From Gliomastix tumulicola (taxonomy: Eukaryota; Ascomycota; Sordariomycetes; Hypocreales; Bionectriaceae): 64,000 nt of DNA. A program made the position numbers and the translations under genes. The notes below the pieces were generated by a model that saw only the letters and a list, made by a program, of their open reading frames with translations, had not been told where the DNA came from and searched no databases. Below are positions 19,264-29,000 of this stretch, piece after piece; positions within the stretch are counted from its first letter, which is position 1; each line of letters begins with the position of its first letter. The stretch spans positions 3,778,409 to 3,842,408 of the forward strand of contig BCHX01000005.1 in assembly GCA_001599755.1 (NCBI GenBank). The letters run 5' to 3'.

Positions 19264-20409
19264 ATTGACAACAGTGAGGGCGAAGGATGCGTCGGCTTGG
19301 CGTCGTGGAGTGATTCACAAACGTAAGAAGCAAGGCACTCGGCGGTCTGGGACTCTGGCTATCTATAGAGAATCGGCCATCCGAGGTGACCCTATTGATG
19401 ATGGCGCAAGGTTAGAGCACGGACAAAACTCTACGCGCCCGGACTTGCTGAATACGTCACAAGTGGCGGGTGGGCTGTGGTCTGTGAGCGGTTTGCATTC
19501 CAGCATTATCCAAAGACGCCAAAAACCCGAAGCGGTCTGCAATGCGATGAGAGTCTCGTCCATGGCTACCCTTTCTTCCTCACGCAGTCTGTCTTCCAGC
19601 GTGCGCCTGAGGTCTGAGAATAAATACCTCGGCTGCATATTCTTTCACAGCCACAGTGCACGCCTGAAGCGGCATCAACCTCTTAGGCGAATCGATCCTC
19701 AAGAGGAGCTGACAGTGGCGTGCCGATATGCCCTAGAGGAGCGAGAGCCTACGTTCAAATAAGAATTACCTTAGAGGTGTGTGCGAGATGGGAGAACAGG
19801 TCGGGTGACCTCGCGCCGGATGCTGAGTAGATCTGTGCCGTTTTGGGGTATCAATAGGACCCGTTCAACCATTCTCGACGCCCGCACTTGCCCGTTCTTA
19901 TTTAAGACCAAAATCAAGAAATTATTGGTGCTGATCGACTATTGATGCGAATTTGGCCGAACTCTGTTGGTTCTAGTGTTCTGCACAGGCCAGTCGTGAA
20001 AGATTGCACTTGGGCGTGCTCAGGCACTCGCTTAGTAAGATCAGATCAGTGTGATACCTTCATATGGGGGCACATATGGTGCTCTTCTGAAACCATGACC
20101 GCCTGTAATTAAGCCCACACACACGGCTTGTGTGCTACAGGCGCTAGCTGACCTAAATCATTGGATCAAAAGCTAATTATATACTCTGACTTTCACATGG
20201 ACAGCATTCGATATCAAGGCAGTATGCGTATGACGTTCATGTGCCGCATCTGGGACCAGCTCCAGTGTATTACCTCTTTGCCTTTATTTCTCAGTGCTGT
20301 AAAACACCAGGATGCACTAAAATCTGACTCCGTTTAGGGACCCCACCGCTAACCAACACATGCAATGCAATGCCTTCCAGTAGCCCCCAACTCGGAGTGG
20401 TGAATCGTG
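19264..20409. other. Intergenic, 1.1 kb, no recognisable gene
   Basis: Lies between two genes transcribed away from each other (UstYa-like and CYP52-like), so a divergent promoter. A 165-codon plus-strand open frame at 19265-19762 begins without ATG and has no family features, and no repeated core-peptide pattern with Kex sites was seen, so I do not call it. Confidence 0.55.
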
Positions 20410-22140
20410 ATGCCGGCCAACGGCACAGGTTGGATTACAAAGTATTTCTTCTGCCGGCTTCCCTCCAGCTTCCTCACAACCATCCTCGCCATCGCCATCA
20501 TGACTGCTATCTCGCTGCTCTCGCTGCTGGTGTCATCAGTCGCCGCCTTCGCCGCCTATCGCTTCTACCTGGCGTATAGCCTGAAGCTCAAGGCCCAGAA
20601 GCACGGATGCCAGTCCGCGACCCGCTACAAGCACAAAGACCCCCTCTTCGGCCTGGACATCTTCCTCCGGACCGGTGACGCCATCACCAAAAATGAATTC
20701 CTAACCGAGCACCAGCGGCGCTACGACACGTACGGCCACACATTTGAAGCACTGAGCTTCGGTTCTCGCGCGATCTACTCTGTCCACCCTGAGAATCTCA
20801 GGGCCGTGTTCTCCAAGAATGCTGCGGACTGGGGCATCCAGCCTCTACGGCTGGACAAGATGAGTCCCTTCTGTGGCGTGGGGTTCATCACGACTGACGG
20901 CCCCCAATGGAAGGTGTCCCATGATATGCTCAAGCCTGGCTTTCATAGGTCCATTATTTCTGATTTTGGCCCGCTTGAAGAGCACTTACGCATTTTGTTG
21001 AGCCAAATCCCAAAGGATGGCTCCCAGTTTGATCTGCAGCCCTACATCTTGAAGCTGGTACGCCCCCGTGAATGAATGTCGGGGTCATCTTAAGCTGACG
21101 TCCGCGATGTAGTATCTTGACATGAACACGCTCTTCCTATTTGGAGAGCCCCTTGGCATGCTGTCAGGGTCACCCCCAGCACACGCAGAGGGCTTTCTAG
21201 AGGCATTCCAGACTGGCTTCAGCGGCTGCGGGTTGCGTATCGCCCTGGGGCCGCTTGCCTTCTTGATGCCCAAAGGTGCCTGGCTCAAAGCATGCGCCAA
21301 GGTCCACGAATTCGCCGATGTCTATGTCGACAGGACTGTTGAATACAGGAAAGGTCACAGCAGTTCTGCTGAGGATGAAGAGAACAAGGCTAAGCAGCGT
21401 ACCTTGCTTTACAACATGGCACAGGTGGAAGTTGACAGAACCGTGCTGCGGAACCAGGTCGTGCAGGCCATGATGGCAGCAACAGAGACAACTGCGTCCC
21501 TGGTGAGCCACACCATACGGAACTTAGCCAGCCATCCCAGGGTGTTTGACCACGTGCGGGCTGATATCCTGGCGTTGGGCAATGAGCCATTGGCCTTCGA
21601 TCAGTTGCCACGCATCAAGTCCCTGCAAAACGTCATCACTGAAAGTGAGTCCAGCCAGCCTCTTCTCCTCCATGACAGTCATCACTTACTGACTAACTAG
21701 CTCTACGATTGTACCCCGTCTTCCCCCAGAACAACCGTATCGCGCTGAAAGACACTGTTCTGCCTGTCGGCGGAGGCCCAGATGGCACTGCTCCAGTCTT
21801 CGCCCCGGCTGGCACCCTATTTGATACATCGTTCGCAACTCTCCATCGTGACCCTAGCATCTGGGGCCTAGACGCCAACGAGTTCCGTCCCTCACGATGG
21901 GAGGATAACTTCAGCCCACAGCCGTTCACATTCATGCCGTTTGGAGCTGGCCCTCGACAATGCTTGGCGCAGCAGAAGGCAATTATGGAGACCTCTTATA
22001 TCGTATCTCGGATACTACAGGAGTTCAGGGGGGTGAAGAGCGAGGACGACAAGCCGTACCAGGCGCAGGTGGCTCTGACGGCGAAGAGTGCCCATGGCTG
22101 TCCGATATCACTTACTCCAGCCACGACACAAAGTATATAG
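20410..22140 (+). CDS. Cytochrome P450, CYP52-like (alkane/fatty-acid hydroxylase group)
   Basis: Microsomal P450, 539 residues, exons 20410-21057, 21113-21644 and 21701-22140 (introns 55 and 56 nt). Membrane anchor within residues 20-50; 'AVFSKNAADWGIQPLRLDKMSPFCGVGFITTDGPQWKVSHDMLKPGF' spread over residues 135-185 is typical of CYP52/CYP63-like enzymes, as is 'YLDMNTLFLFGE'. I-helix 'AATETTASL', K-helix 'ETLRLYP' (formed at the second splice junction), haem loop 'FMPFGAGPRQCLAQQ'. The loop has Ala after the Cys-x position (CLA for CxG). Two starts are possible: 20410, or an ATG at 20500 just before a second hydrophobic stretch. CYP52-type enzymes usually hydroxylate fatty acids or alkanes at the terminal carbon; the actual substrate is unknown. 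May have belonged with the UstYa-like gene and the adjacent P450 relic. Confidence 0.92.
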
Positions 22141-22358
22141 AAGCTTCAACCGTCTAATTCACACGCACAACAGGCCTATTTGCATTATCCTTTTCTCGCC
22201 TGACTGGGCCGGATGTTTTTGGGATAGAATTTATATCCCTGTCTAAATCACCGTCGTGTTACAAATGCCACCCAGTATAAATATGTCCGTCCATTGCAAA
22301 ATTCATCCCGGCGACTACTTAGGTGATTTCACACCCCCCCGCTGGCAAGTTTGGTCGC

Positions 22359-23385
22359 TCAAGGGATCAGATCCCTCGCAATAGCGTGAGTACGTTCATA
22401 ATCTTCCATGAGCGCCGCCTCACGCCCGGCGTCGCGCAACCTGAGAATCACCGCCGGGTTCTTTGGCCCCAAGACCACCCCATCCTCATAGCCTGTCTCG
22501 ATGCTGATATCAACGCCTCCAGCCGGAGGAAGCACGTCATGGGCCCAGAGTGTCTTCGAAGCCGCCAGCAGGATAGACGTAAAGGCGAAATCAATCCCGG
22601 GGCATATGCGGCGACCAGATCCGAAGGCATAGAGGGCTCGACGAGAGCCAAGCGTCGCGGGCTGTGAACTCGGGCCATCGTCGCTGAGAGTTCCTGGACC
22701 TCCCTTCTTCCCTTTGGCAACAACACCATTGGCTGCCGCCAATACAGAGTACCGCTCAGGACGAAGGCCGTAGGGGTTGTCGAGGAACCTCTCGGGCACC
22801 CACTGATCCGGAGAGTCGAAGTCCTCCTCGTTGTGGCTGAGCGTCCATGCATTGGCTATAAACGTGGTCCCCTTGGGAAAGAAGTAGCCTCCAAACTCAT
22901 CGTCCCGATCAAGTGCAAGTGGCAGTGCGCTTGGAGTGGTCGGTCGGAAGCGGATTGTTTCAGATATGCAAGCGCGGAGGTAAATCAGCTGGTCGAGTTG
23001 ATCTCCTTGAGGGGGCTGGCCGTTCCCAACACGATCAATTTCGGCCTGCGCCTTTCTCATGACCCCCGGATGGGATGCGAATAACAGCATCAGGCTCTTA
23101 AGCGTCACAACCGTTGTGTCAACGGCAGCGCCACCAATGGACGAGCCGAGATGTGCCAGCTCAAATATCCGTAAATCGAACGGCGTTGGGGTCGAGCACC
23201 TCCTGGTCTACCATAATCTTTGCGAGCAGGCACGGTAGACCGATCAAGCCAGGGTCCTTCTTCATGCGAGTGTACTGATCTTGGCCGTGACGCAGATACA
23301 TCATCCGGTCTTCCAGATGGATATCGTGGACAGCTTTTGCAGCCGCTTTCCAAGTCGCACCAAGCCATTCGGGGACGTGTTGCAC
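22359..23385 (-). pseudogene. 5'-truncated, frameshifted cytochrome P450 relic
   Basis: The C-terminal half of a P450 is clear: 'GGAAVDTTV' I-helix, 'ETIRFRP' K-helix, 'PERFLDNP' and haem loop 'FGSGRRICPGIDFA'. Upstream the frame continues as 'AVDTT...' back through 'FELAHLGSS', but the preceding part ('HVPEWLGATWKAAAKAVHD' to 'DQEVLDPN') is in another frame. The switch falls at a run of four C on the coding strand (GGGG at 23188-23191 on plus), consistent with one inserted base. About 200 N-terminal residues, including the membrane anchor, are absent, and a stop codon lies just upstream in the same frame. Either a real pseudogene or, for the frameshift alone, a sequencing error; the missing N-terminus argues for decay. 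Confidence 0.8.
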
Positions 23386-24273
23386 GGTTCAGTAAAGACA
23401 CGCAGCGTGCCAACGATGCTCAGTGAGGCTAAGAGAATTATTCTGACTCTAAAACAGCGTTGATTGTATATTATTTTTTTCAAGTGTTTGTAAATCTACG
23501 CTCCTAATCATCCAAGCAAGTCCTCACGGCTCATCACTTACACCTGAGGCTAAGACATGCAAAGATCGAGGGCCTAGTAGAGGATTTGAACTTCACCGGG
23601 ACCCAAAAATCCGATATACGAGCAGCCACGCCCAGCTACTCACAGTGCCTCCCTACGTTGTCGACGCCCTCTCCGCGTTCGTTTCGGGTATCATGTCCGA
23701 GAAGTACAAGTGGCGGATGCCCTTCATCGGCAAGCTGGAGAGGACAGGGGATCGATCGCCGTTGTTCAAACCCAGCTATTGAACGGAGGCCGAGATCCTT
23801 GTGGGAGCGCAAAATAGACCCTTTGGGCCCCCGCTGCCCTTTTTTGTCATATAAAATGGCCGAGCTGCAAATGGACCAGCTCCAGACTACAAGAATTCAT
23901 CGGCACCATAAACAAAAAAAAACCAGAGCGGCGAGCGATGTAGTGACCAAGAACATGTGCGGCGCAGTGCAGCACGTCGCAGTGGCCCAGCAAAGCACCT
24001 ACTAAGTTGCAGATGTGTTCACCTTGCATGGTCCCGCGCCAAGGGTAGAATGTCTCAAGGCGTGTGTAGATATATCACAGACATTAAGGAGGAAGGGAGG
24101 ATATTCTCCAGTGTCAAATGACAAATGGAAAAAAATCTCAAAAAAATTTGAAGCGTCTCTTTGATTATGCGTGTCATCTGGACAGGCGTTAGAAATTGTC
24201 ATGTTGACAAGTCGTCTCGTGGTAACTCACCCTTAGTGCAGGGGCCATGCTACTGTAAATTCGAAAATTAGCA

Positions 24274-24346
24274 TGCGTGTGTGGGGAGTCGAACAGAGGA
24301 CCTCAGGCTTACATCTTCTCTGTATCGTTTCAATAGACCAATATGC
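24274..24346 (-). pseudogene. tRNA-like relic with pol III B-box
   Basis: Read on the minus strand, this 73-nt segment has the layout of a tRNA: a D-arm-like 'TTGGTCTATTGAAACGAT', a B-box match 'GTTCGACTC' at tRNA positions 53-61, and a 3' acceptor strand CACACGC. The 5' acceptor strand reads GCATATT where GCGTGTG would pair; two of its three mismatches are G to A. The anticodon region reads TGT. The T-stem and anticodon stem no longer pair well, so this is a decayed tRNA or a tRNA-derived element rather than a working gene. Confidence 0.4.
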
Positions 24347-24624
24347 CCGAAGGCAAATAATTGGAGCTAATTTTGTGCTTATAAACCCACCAGCATCACA
24401 ATAGCGCCAGACCTACCCTGCTACTGCCTGTATACTTCGCGTCATCACCTCATCGCCCAGCGCAGGCTGCTGTTCCTCGCAAATAACGAGAAATATTATA
24501 TGACTGTAAATCCCAGATCATCTAGAAGCGGGCTAAATATTAAAGTTGGGGATAGAAACCTCTTACTACTGATTCGGGGGAAACGGTTCGCTGTCCGGCC
24601 GTGTAGTCGCCGTGTAGCCGTCGT

Positions 24625-24816
24625 GCTACTCGATCGAGCGGAGCTATCCGGTCGGTGTTTCTCCCGTGTGTTCGTCATTGAATAGAGCCGACGAGCTACC
24701 CGATCAGGTAGCACAAAGGTAACATAGAGAGAGAGCCTTTGGATCTTTCCCCTCCGATCGGGTCAATTGATGTTGAGATGGAAGATGGTGAAATTTTCTG
24801 TCTACCCGATCGGGCA
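24625..24816. repeat. Cluster of four CGATC-centred palindromic motifs
   Basis: Four related sites in under 200 bp: gctactCGATCGagcg (24625-24640), gctaccCGATCAggtagc (24695-24712, with perfect 6-bp arms), tCCGATCGGg (around 24753-24762) and ctaccCGATCGGGca (24802-24816). Spacing is 40-70 bp. Could be terminal or subterminal repeats of a dead transposable element, or clustered protein-binding sites. Confidence 0.45.
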
Positions 24817-24840
24817 GAGCCCGCCCCCTTAATGGGGCCT

Positions 24841-24852
24841 GGGCCCGGGCCC
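24841..24852. repeat. Perfect 12-bp GC palindrome GGGCCCGGGCCC
   Basis: Self-complementary and set inside a slightly larger imperfect palindrome (ggggcc...aatgcccc). Immediately follows the CGATC motif cluster. Confidence 0.7.
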
Positions 24853-25353
24853 AATGCCCCGAGTCACTACTCCCTGCTTGGTTAATTCCTGGACAACGTT
24901 TGGGTCACTGGCGTTCGGATGCAAGCCTCCAGTATTTGAGCATGGTATCACTGGCGAGGACTAGATTGATCTTCGCCGGACAAGGTTGCACGTTGATCTT
25001 GTCTGAGTGTATGATGTTCCATGCATGCTCCAGCGGACTCCATTTTGTTCTACTGCTGGTCTGTTGAATACTCTTTTCCTGTTAGGACCCGTAGCTGGCC
25101 GGGCCGAACAAAGATACAGAACTGGCTCTAAAAGCCGACGATCAGATCTAGGAAGATGTCCAATTGGGCTTCATGTTTGAAAGCACTTCTCTCCCCAAAG
25201 TGCGAGGCAAGGAACCCGGCTGTATAATAAAGCAGATCACTTCAAGCTCGATACAAACTACTTGTCTTCCTTATACAACATACCAAGCAACCTTTAAAAA
25301 AACACGACACATCTTTACCCAATCAGCAGATTAACCTCGAGACCACTTTCAGA

Positions 25354-25623
25354 ATGCCTGTCGAGAATTCGCGATCCTCGTGTGAGGGCTCTACCCCAGA
25401 GAAGAAGCAGGGGGGCCAGGATCAGACGATATCCATTGCAAAGGACCAGGCGGCTTCTAGTTCTGCTCACGACGTTAAGTCAAGTTCGTCTGAATCCACC
25501 AAGCCAGAAAGCAAGGCCCAGGATGCCGATGATAGGGAAGCAGATAAGAAGAAAAAGGAGGAAGAGGATGCTGCCCGAAGTGATGAAATGATGATGCTTC
25601 ATTGGTTCACATTTGGTAGTTAA
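25354..25623 (+). CDS. Small acidic low-complexity hypothetical protein
   Basis: 89 residues from an ATG in decent context, preceded by a CCAAT element and a TATA-like box. The product is Ser/Lys/Glu/Asp-rich and predicted disordered: a serine-rich middle ('SSSAHDVKSSSSES') and a charged run 'DDREADKKKKEEEDAARSD', ending in a short hydrophobic 'MMMLHWFTFGS'. No signal peptide or known domain. The last codons could be altered by an unseen intron, since a GTAG follows the 'TTTG'. Function unknown; it may not be a real gene. Confidence 0.35.
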   Translation: MPVENSRSSCEGSTPEKKQGGQDQTISIAKDQAASSSAHDVKSSSSESTKPESKAQDADDREADKKKKEEEDAARSDEMMMLHWFTFGS

Positions 25624-26079
25624 AAACCAAGCCCTTCTTCCCAAGACCTTCTTCTGTTATCGCGAGAAGTTCAACACCAGAGAGACTTTAGTTAGCCTGA
25701 ATAAAACGATCACTGAACTTTTTTGGCCTCATGTCAGAAGCCGGTTCACCATTTACCCTAGACCTGAGTGGGGAAGTCACGTGGAGGGAGATAAAGCATA
25801 AAAGAAGGCCGGATGGTCAGACCTAGCAGGAGCCTCAGAGATTAATACAGTCACCCACCCACCCCTAGCTGCGTGTTCGCCCGTGCCTCGCACCTGATAC
25901 GCTGCCTTCTACGTGCCCTTTCACCTTCCTCACTTCATTCCAAGACCTAGTCTTGACACCTCATTCATGGCTAAATTAAAAACATGTTCTTGTTCTCGTG
26001 ACTGTGGGTGCCTTGTAGCCAAAATAGTATGAGGTATCGATGCAGCGCCAAAATACGGCGGATACTTCTATTATCTGCT
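25624..26079. other. Intergenic 3' flank of the NACHT-ankyrin gene
   Basis: 456 bp; includes a 'cacccacccaccc' patch near 25854. No coding signal seen. Confidence 0.5.
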
Positions 26080-29000
26080 CTACTCTTTCTTGAACAGTGT
26101 TAGAATGTCATCGCGCCCCAGTGCTGCAGCTATGTCCAGAGGTGTCCTATGCTCTTTATCCTCTTGCATCGGGTCAAGTCCCTTCTCCATGAGAAACTGA
26201 AAGCGTCTGACTCTCCAACTTGGGGTGATCTCCGCGGGAGTATACAAGTCATTCGCTACCGTGACATGCAGGAGCGTCTGCCCTTGCTCGTTTGCTGCGT
26301 TCCAGTCCACGCCGAGGTCGTCAAACAGCTGCCATATGACGAATTCATTTTCGATTGGAGCTTCCCCTTCCACGAGACGCGCGGTACCTTGAGACTCGGG
26401 GGTAGGTACCATGGCCGTCACCCTGGCAGAGCGGAAGTAACCAAAAACAGGGGATTCGCCCTTGTTGTTCCGGGCGTTCACATCAGCGCCGAGGTTGATC
26501 AAGAGCTGAAGAAGGCTGTCCTTCCGCTCGGTTTCGTCGCCGCTTTTGGCAAGTTGCATGAGCTCCTCTCCTACAGACACCCCTCCTTCTGGACATAGAA
26601 GATCGATAACCCACTGCCGCTGGAACAGTAGGTGCAGCACTGTATCTCCTGTTGACGTCACTTTTGCCAGGATATCGGATCCTGCCTCGACCAGGTCTCG
26701 CACGTATTGGGTGGTCCACTGGAACCCCAAGGCTGTATGCAGAGCGGTCCTTCCCTTGTCGTCGACCGCGTGTATTAGTTCCGGGGCGGTAGTGAGGATT
26801 CGCTGCATGTTGAGACTCGGTATCCCGCCATCGTTTCGAGCCGTAGCTAGGGTATGCAGGGCAGTCCGTCCCGCATTATCCTTTGCATGAATATCTGCAC
26901 CGACGTCCAGGAGCAACTGAACAAGCGTTGCGTCACCAGAACGGCAGAGGCCGAGGGATGACTGCGAGCATGCAGCCAGCAGTAACGTCCTGCCGACACG
27001 GTTCTCCCTGATTTCCGGATCAAAGTCTGCCCTGCGTAGCAGAGTATTCAGAATCTCGCTCGTGCCCTCAAGGCAGCCCTTCACCAGTTTGGCCCGGTCA
27101 ATGATTCGATGCATCAAGGTCGTCTGCTTGTACCGCGCCGATATGTCTGCCCCATACTCCAAGAGAAGCTGCACCATTCGGTGCGAGTCTTCTTCACCTT
27201 CCTTGCGATTCTGGTCTACGTCGGCCGCCAAGTCTAAGGGATAGAACTCGCTAATATCGAATGGATCCGCTCGGTGTGACGAGTAGGAACGCCCGTCTGG
27301 CGACTCTTGGGCTGGGACTTCCTTGCCTGATTTACGCATGTTTGGGTCGACACCGCTTGCAAGCATTGTCTCGAGGAGATCGACATCGCTGCGTTTGATA
27401 GCGTCAATTATGTCTGACGGACCGACTGTCGCGCCGTGACGCATGAACAGCTGATAGATCTGTCGGTTACCTCCGATGCGTGAGAGACAGCTCTTCCCCC
27501 ATGTGTCGATAGCATTCGTATCCGCTCCCGCATCCAGCAGCATCTTGACAGCATCGAGCCGGAACCCTGGGCTCTTTATCGATTCCAATGCAGCTGCAAG
27601 GGGAGTTACGCCACGCGTATCCTTGGCTTCGATGTCGGCACCGCGGCTCAAGAGATACGGCAGAGCTTGCTGAATCTGCCACCAGCGGCCTCCTCTTACG
27701 AGGATATGCAGTGCTGTCGGGCCACCCTTCTCATATTCGGACTTGGTCCACGGAACATTCACGTCAACTCCCTTCTTCTCAACCAGCACTCGGATCGCGT
27801 CCATGTTGGACTGGGCCTCTCGGCATGCTTGAAGAAGCAGCGGCGGATAGTTACTCTGTCCCAGGGATTGCACAACACCAATCGCCTCCGGGGTGGCTGT
27901 CTCATTCAGGATATCCGCAAAGCCACCGACGGCAAGGTGATGTAGGATTGACGGGCCTTGCATCCATGCCTCGTTGCGCTGTCGCTCGTCGCCAAGCAAC
28001 CCGCCCAGCTCTTTGCGGATCTCCTCGACTGCGAGCGAGTACTGCCGAGTTCCCATGAGGTTTTTTGCTACCGAGTCCTCTCTACCTCGGGGTTGCTTGC
28101 GGGCCTCTTCTGAGACCTGAGTTCTGGCGAGGAGCCGAGCAGATGTCTCGTCATCGGGTCTGACAACACTATTCAGATCCAAGCGGCCCCGGGCATGGAA
28201 AAAGCACTCCGTGGCGTGGTCGAATCGCTGCTCGATCGACGCGAAGATCGCTTGGTCAATATGCTTGGTCGCAGCGGCAGGTTCTCTTGCAACGAGAAGA
28301 TCGACGATCTCATCTAGCCGCTCGAAAGGGAACGGGCACCTCCAGTGATACCAGCCATTTCCCAAGTCGAGCTTCCGCCGCCGCGTGTCGGCGATCAAAA
28401 CCCCTGCGGCATCGGGCTCGGAGCCCAGGTGAGCTCTTCCCCCGGAATCCCATCGCCATTCCTTCTTGGCTTCCTCCTGAAAAGCAACACAGCCGTCCCA
28501 GGGGGAGCCGTCGAATGACTCTGTGTCGATGGCGGCACCGGCGTCTAGTAGCATCTTGACCGTTTGCAGGAGTCCCGAGGCACAGGCATAGTACAGGGCC
28601 GTCCTGCCCAGCTGATCTCGCACATTACACAGGCTCGCCACTGCGGCCTCTCCGAACTTGTCCTTGATGCTAGCCAGCAAAACTCCCAGTGTGTTGGTCT
28701 CTCTGGACCGAGCAGCCAGATGAAGGACTGTCAGGCCCTCGGCTGTGGTCTTTCTCGGGTCGGCACCCTCTTCCAGTAGCCTTCGAGTCAAGTACTCAGA
28801 GAACGTCGACGCAATATGAAGAGGTGTGATGTTGTTTCGATCCGTGCAGTCAACATTTCTGCAGCGTGTAATAAAATGATCGAAGAAGGTTTTCTCGTCG
28901 GCGTTCGTTGGTCTGTTGCCAGATCCAGAGATGCTATTGCACTCACGGAAAGCAGACGGATCATACGACACGACAATGTGCAGAGCAGACTGTCCGTCGT

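Larger units (their letters stand above)
23386..25353. other. Gene-poor 2-kb stretch with decayed elements
   Basis: No protein gene seen. Visibly AT-richer than its surroundings in 23.4-24.5 kb. Holds a tRNA-like relic (24274-24346), a cluster of CGATC palindromic motifs (24625-24816), a GC palindrome (24841-24852), and the probable promoter of the small gene at 25354 (TATA-like 'tataataaag' near 25221, CCAAT at about 25319). Looks like degenerate, possibly mobile-element-derived DNA, but no transposase or reverse transcriptase fragment was found. Confidence 0.5.

Noticed and set aside
19265..19762. 165-codon plus-strand open frame between UstYa-like and P450 genes
   Set aside because: Begins with TTG rather than ATG, is basic and Ser/Arg-rich without motifs, and has no repeated core peptide or Kex pattern that would suit a RiPP precursor.
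23575..23645. Second tRNA-like sequence on the minus strand with B-box GTTCAAATC
   Set aside because: Only three of five T-stem pairs form and no acceptor stem or clear A-box could be built, so the B-box match is probably chance.
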